A program made the position numbers and the translations under genes. The notes beneath the pieces were generated by a model, which saw only the letters and a list, made by a program, of their open reading frames with translations, searched no databases and had not been told where the DNA came from. A stretch of DNA of 45,623 nt from Tetrahymena elliotti 4EA (Eukaryota; Ciliophora; Oligohymenophorea; Hymenostomatida; Tetrahymenidae): the NCBI GenBank assembly GCA_000231825.2, contig JH720309.1, forward strand, positions 777,647 to 823,269, written 5' to 3'. Positions 37,801 to 45,623 of this stretch are shown here, piece after piece. Every line of letters begins with the position of its first letter. Position 1 is the first letter of the stretch.

Positions 37801-39607
37801 TGTACAGAACAAATAAAAATCAATGTATGAGTCTAAATAAACCAACTTAAATTAGTCAGTCAGTCATCAATCTCTCATAAATTAAAACCTTTATTCATTC
37901 ATTTATTTAAAAATTCATAATTATTATTGAAATAATACTTTACCTGAGGTAAAGAGTCAAAGTTTAGAGATGAGAGCATTTTGCTATGCTAGCCCCTAAT
38001 CTTTACAAACCCTTATCATCAATCTTACTACCCCTTTTAAAGAAATCAAAATGATAAAATAAAATATATTATGTTGATTTAAATCTGAAAAGAACAAATA
38101 AAAATAAATGAATGCTCCAAACAAATTTTGAGTAAATGTGCTTAAATTATTCAGTCTCTGATAAATTATTGTCTTTAATCATTCATTTAAAAATTAATGT
38201 TGAAACAATATTTTTACGATAGGTTAAGAGTTAAATTTTAGAGACTAGAACATTTTGCTAAGCCATAACCTAATATTTAAGATCTCTTTTCACCAATTTC
38301 ATTCTACCTTTGAACAAATTATAAATGTAAATATTTAATGAGGAAATATTTCAAAGAATAAAGAATGAGAAAAACATAAAAATTAGAATTAAATCTGCGA
38401 AGAACAATTAAAATGAATGAATGAGCCAAACCAACATATATTGATTTGCCATTCGTTACTCATAAATTAAAATCTTTGCCCAATCATTTAAAAATACTTA
38501 ATTAATATAGAAACACTATTTTTACTCTAGGTTAAGAGTCAAATTTTAAAGATTAGAGCATCCTGCTAGTCCATCTCCTAAAGCTAATAAGCCCTTTTCA
38601 CCAATATTATTTTCACTTTTAAAAAATTATAAATAAAAAATGAATATTTCAAAGAACAAAGAATAATAAAAATAAATAGATTAGAATTATATCTGAAAAG
38701 AAAAAGTAAAAATAAATAAATGAACTAAACTAACAATTTCAAGTAAACTAACTTAAATTTGTTAGTCATTAGTTGCTCATAAATTATGTCTTTATTCATT
38801 CATTCAAAATTGCATAATTAATATTAAAAAAGTATTATTTTTACCCTAGGTTAAGATCTAAAGTTTAGAGATTCGAGCATTATGTTAACTTTTATCCTAA
38901 TTCTTATGTGCCCTTATCACCAATCTTCTTCCACCTTTTTAAAAATTTTTACAATAAATAAATATTTCAAAGAATCAGAAAGAAATAAAAAATTGAATTA
39001 AATCAATCCAAAAAGTAATGAATTAAAATCATTAAATACTCATTTAAAATTAATATTTGAAACACTATTTTTACCTAAGTTTAATAAGTTTCAGTTTGAA
39101 TGTTTAGAGATTTGATCATTTTAAAGAAAGAATAATCATTTTACCTGAAATTCATCATAAGATTTAAATAAGAAGTTAAATTAGATCTTAGTAGCTTTTA
39201 ATATATAAATATTTAAATATATTCGCATTTCTCAAGAAATTGAAGTACATGATCAAAATAACTAAAATATTTTTAATTTTAAATCAGCATTTATTTATTT
39301 CTTTTTCAAAATTTTTGTATTGATATTAATATAAATTGAATATGAATTAATTCATAAAGAATATTTAAAATTAGAAAAACTTTTATTTTGCAAAACATAA
39401 TAATAATAAATTGAAATATTCTGGTTGCTTAAAATTTTGATAATAAAACTAATTTACAAAAAGTACTCAAGATTTAATTAAAAATACAAATATTTAAAAT
39501 CAAGCTTGGCTATAGCTTTAAATTTGAAATAATTTTAATTTATATCAGTCAGTCACTCACTCACTCCTTCTATAAAGTTTCTTCAAATAATAATTATGGG
39601 CCTTCAT
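34861..39607 (-). CDS. LRR protein encoded by 13 identical-length 90-nt exons
   Basis: Predicted 481 residues, 16 exons, 15 introns. Exons: 39607-39561 (ATG; M-K-A-H-N-Y-Y), 39261-39145, then thirteen of exactly 90 nt starting (plus-strand low ends) at 38845, 38526, 38218, 37944, 37630, 37321, 36996, 36714, 36403, 36096, 35806, 35493 and 35172, and the last 34972-34861 (TGA). Every internal border is phase 2, so exons are interchangeable. Each encodes one LRR, for example ENKIGEKGSQGLGSG followed by LAKCSNLQTLTLDL. The C-terminus has KAKRLVKSSLKYW. All 13 exons are open with AG acceptors and GT donors (mostly GTAAAA). The first exon is the least certain: it fits phase and donor (GTGAGT) but is short. 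No signal peptide or membrane helix. Function unknown; the fold suggests protein recognition. Confidence 0.88.
35172..39144. repeat. Exon-plus-intron tandem array, ~306-bp unit, 13 copies
   Basis: Spacing of the 13 LRR exons is about 275-325 bp (mean about 306). The introns (184-235 nt) are themselves recognisable copies. Shared elements include TTTAATGAAGAAATATTTCAAA-like sequence, AATCTGAAAAGAACAAATAA, ATGAATGAATGAGCCAAAC, TAAACCAACTTAAATTAGTC and TTTATTCATTCATTT. The last pair of ATGAATGAAT/ATTCATTCAT blocks gives an inverted repeat of about 10-12 bp in most introns. The array ends at about 39065-39135 in a truncated unit lying inside intron 2, and the same truncated end occurs at the 0-1 kb relic. 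Confidence 0.9.
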
Positions 39608-39681
39608 TAAATTAAAATTACAACTCAAAAAAGAAATAAAAATTTGTTAAATTTTTAAATGTTATAATTAGAATAAAGGGC

Positions 39682-39727
39682 GTTGAAAACAAGAATGGAC
39701 ACCTAAATTCGATGTTAGGTTTTCAAC
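39682..39727. other. Bulged hairpin beside the transposase relic
   Basis: GTTGAAAA (39682-39689) pairs with TTTTCAAC (39720-39727). Inside, CCTAA (39702-39706) pairs with TTAGG (39715-39719) around the loop ATTCGATG, leaving a 12-nt bulge on one side. It lies 30 bp beyond the 3' end of the hAT-like relic, so it might mark the element's end; this is not shown. Confidence 0.4.
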
Positions 39728-39757
39728 AATCCAATAATTTATTTTACATATTAATAA

Positions 39758-40640
39758 TCAAAGTTTAATTATTTGAAAATAAAAATTTGCAAACAATGGA
39801 TCTTATTCAAAATTTAATTTATCATAGTTTGAGTTTAAAGGTTTATTCTCCCCATTTAAATTATTAATAATCTTTTTAGTCTATATATGTTAAATACTTC
39901 TAATTGGTTTAATATGATTTGTTCAATGATATATGGATTGTAATTCACTTAAGATTTAAAACGGAGATCTAAAAATGTCAATACTATCAGCATATTATCT
40001 TTCTTTTCAAAGTATTAATTCCATCTACTCTACAAATCCTTTGAAAGAGAAGCAATAAACTATTTGATGATGACTTAATATTCTGTTTTTGAGTTAATAA
40101 ACGATTATTATGAGCCCAGTTTGATAGGCAATATTGAAGAAATGGTAACATATTTTTCACCGCTTAGGAATTCAGAACAATTATTTACTTATAATAATAC
40201 AGTACATATTATCTTGAAGTATTGACCAATCCTCATCATTAGGTATCATTTGTAGTATTGAATTATCAGCTTTAAATTTTTTGTTATTATTTTTAATTTG
40301 AATAAAAGCACTTTTGTTTTCTAAAACCCTTTATATCAATTCCACCTTGTTAGTATATTTTTAATAAGCTTCAGAACATTCATATCTTACTTTTACTATA
40401 CATTGCTACTTTTTAATTTTTGATTTCGACAAAACTTACATTTATAATACTGAATTTTTGATCCTTTCTCATCTTTTATTATTTCAGTAAAACATTTCTA
40501 TGCCATAAATTACTGCCTTACACAGATAATTTTTAAAAAGCAACCAATCATTAAATCTCTTATTAAAAAATTCAATTCTTTTTTTAGTCACCCTCTTAAA
40601 AATTCCTTTAAATAAATCTTACTAGCAGATTTAATTATTT
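39758..40640 (-). pseudogene. Wrecked hAT-like transposase with BED-type zinc finger
   Basis: Minus strand, in at least three frames. From 5' to 3': a segment near 40505-40370 reads FTEIIKDEKG then IQYYKCKFCRNQKLK, like a BED zinc-finger start (C-x2-C) whose later His residues are lost. Near 40290-40190 comes NDEDWSILQDNM, like the W..L region of hAT proteins. At about 40161-39950 comes EKYVTISSILPIKLGS, then VIIKQFIASLSKDLQSRW, then MLIVLTFLDLRFKS. The last matches the hAT hallmark LDPRFK with Pro changed to Leu. A final segment (about 39860-39758) reads DPLFANFYFQII and ends at TGA. Frameshifts and TGA codons separate the segments, so no enzyme can be made. Terminal inverted repeats were not identified. 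Family assignment rests on motif pattern only. Confidence 0.6.
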
Positions 40641-41077
40641 GTGCTATAGAGGGGGATGAGATATTTAATTACCTCTTAATTGTTTCTCTATCAGTTTAAT
40701 TTAATTATACCTGAGAAGAGATTCCTAAGGTTATTAATTTTTGAGTTTTTCTTCTCTATATTTTTGATTAGTTTTATTAAATTTGTAAATGATTTTTTTT
40801 TGGTATTTGTTAAGAAATATGAAGTGAAAGAATTATATCTTTATTATGATATAAATTTTGAATAAAATTCTTAAATAATAACTTTCATTAAAGATTTTTT
40901 GATGATTAAGATCAGAAAAACTCAATGTCTATCAGGAATACAAATACTTTATAGTTTTACATCTATTATTAATTATTTCTTCATAATTCAATTATATGTT
41001 CTCTATCTTTTTTAATTAACTTTTGTTTGTTATTAAAGAAATAAACATCAAAAATTAATATAATAAGATTAATTAAA

Positions 41078-44000
41078 ATGAAGAAGCACATAGTATTTAA
41101 AGCATCTAAATCAGTTGAAACTATTAGTTAAGAGCTGGAGAGTAATTCATAAAATTCATCAATTTACATCAAATTAAAGCTTGTAAAAGAAAAATAGAAA
41201 GAGTTTATTGATTTATTAGTAGATCATCTGAAAAATAACCAACATTATGTAGATATTTCTATTCATATTTCTAAATATGTATTAATTAGTAACCAAGGAT
41301 ATGAAAAGATAGCTTAATCCTTAATCTAACTGACAAATATTTAAATACTTAGTTTAAATTTTGAAAACAATTGCTAAATTGAACCTGAAGTCATTATGCA
41401 TTTTACAAATTGCATAAAAAATCTCTATTAGCTATAAAGTTTAAGCATAATAATTAGTGGATATAATTATATCCTCAACAAGGGTTTCGAAAGGATTTCA
41501 AGCTGTCTTCCATTGTTAACAAATCTTAAGAGGCTTACAATCTAAATAAAACATCAAAATAGATATGATTAATAAGGAATCCTTCTTTTTTGCCAAAATC
41601 TTAAATTACTCTCATAGTTAATATTTTTAGAATTGTAATTAGATGGAGCAGAAATTTATCAAGATGGAATAAAAGCATTAGCCACTGCTTTGAAAAACCT
41701 TCAAAATTTATAAAGCTTAAATTTATAGATAGATTTTAGCAATCAGTTATTTGATGGAGTATTGGATTTAGCTTTAGAATAGTTAGCTAATTTAAAAGAT
41801 TTGAAATTTGTTGTCATTTAGCATAACAGAATCAAACCAACATTTGAAATAAATTTAAGTAGTATTTTGAGATAGCTTAAGTAATTAGAAAGCCTACATA
41901 TTGAAGGAATACTTTATTTTATAGATGAATAATCAATAGATAGCTTTACTGATAAATTTAATAATATTCCAGTATTGAAAAAGCTAGTTTTGAAATTAGA
42001 TCATTTAAAGAAGAATAGTCAATAGGTAATGTAATCTATATTTAAATCCCTTAAAATTTTCTAGAATTTAGATGATTTATAGCTGATGATATAAAGTGAT
42101 TTTATAAATGGAGCAGAAGATTTGAGTGACTTAGCTTTAGCAATAAAAGGAATGAAAAATCTTATAAATTTGGATATTTATTTTTATATTTCTCAAGAAA
42201 TAGTTTTCAAAGGTATTGAATGTGTAGGTGAAGCTTTGGGAGAGCTTAAATAATTAAAATGTTTAATTCTAACTTTAAGAAATAATAGTTAAATTTCTTA
42301 AGAAGGTGGTTAGGCTATTGGAGAAGGGATTAAGAAATTAGTAAACTTAGTCAAATTAGAAATAAATATTCACTCAAAAAATTAAATCAGTTAAAATGGA
42401 ATTTTTTCACTTGGATAATCTTTATTTTAGATTAAAGATTTAAGAGAATTAAATTATGATTTATCAGAAAGAATAGCAAATTAAGGAATTCTAGGCTTTG
42501 CTGAGGGCTTTAAAGGTTTGAATAATCTTCAGAAGCTTACTCTTTGTTTACAATTTTCTCACTTTTATTAAGAGAATAAAAAATAATTTTTTGAAAGTTT
42601 TAAGTATTTAACAAATTTATAAAAATTAGAAATACGTCCTCCTTCATATTGTTCAAGATAAGAAACTAATAATATAAATCTCTCAGATTTATCATTAGTG
42701 TTTTCATATCTTTAGAATTTAACAAATCTCAAAATAATTTTGATTTTAGAAGAATAACATATTTAAAACTACATAGATTTCTAAAAAGCTCTTAGTTCCC
42801 TTACTAAATTGATATATTTAGATTTAAAAATTAATGGAAAGTCGTTTGATTAATAGTTTTGTTAATCTTTATTAAAAGGAGTTCAAAATCTTAATTAAAT
42901 TGAAACTTTAAAAATTAACTTTGGAAATGGTATGAATTTAAACTCATCAAAATTATTTATTGAAGCTTTCAAAAACAAAATAAATTTAAAGAACTTGTAT
43001 TTAAATTTGCAAATTGCTGATTTAGATATTCTCAATAATTTAGGTGAAAGCTTTTCTCACCTATATAATTTAAAGAAAATTGATTTATTTGTTAACTCAT
43101 TTCTAGGTAAAATATCAAATGGTATTTGTGATGACTCATTTGGAAATGGCTTAGGCTCTCTTAAAAACTTAAGAGATATTAATCTCATTCTTTACATTAA
43201 TTCTTTACCTAATTAAAATTACTAGTCAATACTTAAGGGTATTAAATCATTAAAAAATTTAGAAAATGTGTGTACTTATCTAATCGATAATAGTAAGCTA
43301 GTATTTGAAATTTTAGATGTAGTAACTTCTTTAGAAAACCTTTAAAGTTTTAAATTTTTAAATTCTTATAAGGTATTCTAAATCAAAGAAAAACAATAAA
43401 TTAGTATGAGTGATTAACATGAAATTTAAAATAAATTAGAAAATGGTGAATAAAAATATAGTTGTTTATCATCACTTTCCATCAATGTTGGATAAAACGA
43501 GGATAATGATTACAAAAAATTAGAATATTTTTTGTAAAATTTCAAAAATATTAATCAACTTTTATTAGATTATAAAAGTCTTTTTAGCATCAACTAGTCT
43601 ATCTTGCTCAGTAACTCATTAAAAAATCTCCAAAAATTAAATGACCTAACATTAAAATTCCCCTCTAATTGTAGTTTTGAAACTTTATCAGCTAAATTTC
43701 TAGGAAATGCACTTAAAAGTTTATCTTATCTTGAGAACCTCACACTAGAAATAGGAGATTCTAATCAAATTAATGAAGAAGGAGCTCATTACTTAGCTGA
43801 GGGTATCAGACAAATGAATTATTTAAGATAATTGAAATTAAATATTCAAAATTGCAACATTTAAAAACAAGGAGCAATATAAATTGGAAACAGTTTAGCA
43901 TAGTTGACTTAGCTAAGACTACTTTTTCTTGAAATAGGAGAGAATCAAATCGGATAAGAAGGAGCAACATCTATAGGCAGAGCATTAAAAAATCTTATTA

Positions 44001-45034
44001 ATCTTTCTGAACTAAACATTTAAATAGGGAACTCTAATAGAATTCAATAAGGGGGAGCTTATGAAATAGGATTAGGAATATAAAATTTAGTGAATCTACT
44101 TAGTTTAAATTTATCAATAAAGAAATCTAATTATATTTAATCTAGTGGCATATCTGGTATATGTGAAGCAATCAATTAAATGCAAGAATTAAATGATTTG
44201 AATTTAAATTTTGATGAAAATGAAATTGAATCTGAGAGTATTAGAGAATTATCAAAGACAATTCAGCTTCAAAAATACTTAACATAATTTAAAATCAAAT
44301 TTCATTTGAGCAAGATAAGTTAAGATTATTTTTTTGAAGCAGGGCATTTGTTAAGTTTAGTAGACAATTCAAAAATATTTTTTCTATTTTATGAAGATAA
44401 AGATTTAATTAATATAGAAATTTCATCTTCAAATTAAATTTCTTTCCAGAAACAAATTCACATGGAAATATCGAATTAAGAAAATATATCTGCTCATACA
44501 TTTTTAATTATTGAATCATTAAATTTGTTAAACAAAATTAATTCTTTAGAGATAAAAATAAGGGGATTCCATTAACATTTTAATATAGGTCCTAAACTAT
44601 TAAACTCTCTTTAGAAATTGTAGTTTATAGAAAATTTAAAGATTATTTTTGATTAGAGTCAATTTAACATTGGTGGTATTAATGAAATTGGAGAGGCTAT
44701 TTCAAAATTAACTAATTTAAAATATTTGGATTTGGGTTTACTAAGTTAAAATAACATTTCTCATTAATCATTAAGCTTGTTAGGTAGCAATATAAGCTAG
44801 CTTAAAAATCTTGAATCAATTAAATTTGTTATTGTATGTTAATATGGTTTGCAATTTAGTGATCTAGTAGATTTTATAAGAAATTTTGTCGTTTTATAGT
44901 AATTAAGGCTAGTTTAAATTAAATAAAATCTGAAATTCTTGAAAGAGTCTAAATATCTGATATAAAATGAACTGGCTAGAAAAATTAAAAGACTTGTTAT
45001 TTTTAAATTTTTTAGTAATAGTTAAGAACTATGA
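41078..45034 (+). CDS. Large intronless leucine-rich-repeat protein, second intact copy
   Basis: One open frame of 1,318 residues, ATG 41078, TGA 45032-45034. It is closely similar to the gene at 30511 along its whole length: start MKKHIVFKASKSV, and regular LRRs at about residues 843-1010 such as NLTLEIGDSNQINEEGA and LFLEIGENQIGQEGATSIG. Differences are substitutions and in-frame gaps, so selection on the protein is plausible. The 3' flank matches that of the pseudogene at 26639 more closely than that of the 30511 gene (shared ATGTCACA and AATAAAGTA/AGTAAAGTA), which suggests the pseudogene and this gene share a more recent origin. No additional domains, signal peptide or membrane helices. 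Intracellular recognition or scaffold role is inferred from the fold only. Confidence 0.85.
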
Positions 45035-45443
45035 AATTTGAAATAAAATATTTGATAATTAAAAAATAATTTTTAGATGCTTTGTTATTTTTTTATGTCA
45101 CAAACATAATAAAGTATTGCATTTATTAATCATTTAATTTTAAAATAACTTTTTAATTTTCATACATAAAATTTAGTAGCCAAATAATTACAATTAAATA
45201 TTAAATTAAAATATTTTTTAATTTCAAAAATATGACTTATTCATTCATTCCTCATTCTCCCTGATATTAATCATTTATAAATATTTCTTTAGATTAAATT
45301 TATTTTCAATTTATCTACTAAATATCTAATATGAATTAACTTTAATACCCTGAAGGATAATTCAGATATATTTTTGATAGAGATTGAATGAAAAAATAAA
45401 AACTAATTTTCTAGATAAATAAATCAGTGTTTTAGCTTTAATT

Positions 45444-45474
<31 letters not shown>

Positions 45475-45623
45475 ATATAGAGGGATTATTAAATTGAAGA
45501 TTTGATAAATAAATACAACAAAAAATCTACTTTCATTAAGATTTACATATTTACAAAAAAAACTTGAACATATTAAATAGAGAGAGTTTCAAGTAATTAA
45601 AAAATGTATTTCAAATTTAATGC
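45035..45623. other. Right-hand flank, no gene seen
   Basis: 3' flank of the last LRR gene and AT-rich DNA up to the window edge. It contains a (TA)n run at 45447-45473. Confidence 0.5.
45447..45473. repeat. (TA)n microsatellite
   Basis: An uninterrupted alternating TA run of about 13 units, length-variable in populations as a rule. No sign of function. Confidence 0.95.

Noticed and set aside
35000..39180. Interpretation as noncoding satellite DNA
   Set aside because: First impression from the ~306-bp period on the plus strand. Reading the minus strand shows every unit carries an intact 90-nt LRR exon with splice sites.
40680..40865. Standard-code plus-strand frame of 61 codons
   Set aside because: It lies in the AT-rich flank of the LRR gene, has almost only F, L, I, K and Y, and shows no conservation with the flanks of the other LRR copies.
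1..45623. Telomeres and chromosome-breakage sequence
   Set aside because: I looked for GGGGTT runs and the AAACCAACCTCTTT core and saw neither; AAAGAGGTTTT near 34730 is not a match.

Overview
The window reads as nuclear DNA of a Tetrahymena-like ciliate. It is extremely AT-rich. Every convincing reading frame uses TAA and TAG as glutamine and ends only at TGA, and introns are short, AT-rich and GT...AG. TGA-only stops explain why a standard-code ORF search finds little here. No telomere (GGGGTT) or Tetrahymena chromosome-breakage sequence was seen, so I cannot say from sequence alone whether this is macronuclear or germline DNA.

Layout. 1-1.1 kb: left end of a decayed leucine-rich-repeat (LRR) gene on the minus strand. 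1.25-1.57 kb: an unidentified C-terminal coding fragment (minus). 3.67-5.08 kb: an equilibrative nucleoside transporter gene (plus, 3 exons). 5.4-8.3 kb: a minus-strand LRR gene built from in-phase exons of about 84-96 nt, with a duplicated last exon. 8.3-15 kb: mostly noncoding, with several repeats and a cluster of strong hairpins near 14.4 kb. 15.06-15.77 kb: a small VOC/glyoxalase-fold gene (plus, 4 exons), followed by decayed copies of its own last exons. 17.0-19.46 kb: a mitochondrial Oxa1/YidC-type insertase gene (minus, 10 exons). 20.3-21.1 kb: another LRR relic. 24.7-25.7 kb: an unidentified Gln-rich protein (plus). 26.6-45.0 kb: an LRR cluster. It holds one intronless LRR pseudogene, a fold-back element, two intact intronless LRR genes of about 1,300 residues, and between them a minus-strand LRR gene with 16 exons, of which 13 are exactly 90 nt. 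Next to that gene lies a wrecked hAT-like transposase.

The most striking feature is the 34.9-39.6 kb gene. Each LRR of 30 residues is one symmetric 90-nt phase-2 exon, and the introns between them are also near-copies of one another. Gene growth has therefore apparently proceeded by tandem copying of an exon-plus-intron unit of about 306 bp, with every exon and splice site still intact. Relics of the same unit at 0-1 kb and 20.3-21.1 kb, and a more diverged version at 5.8-8.3 kb, show different ages of the same process. The housekeeping genes (transporter, VOC protein, Oxa1) lie between these rapidly changing LRR blocks and have no obvious functional link to them.
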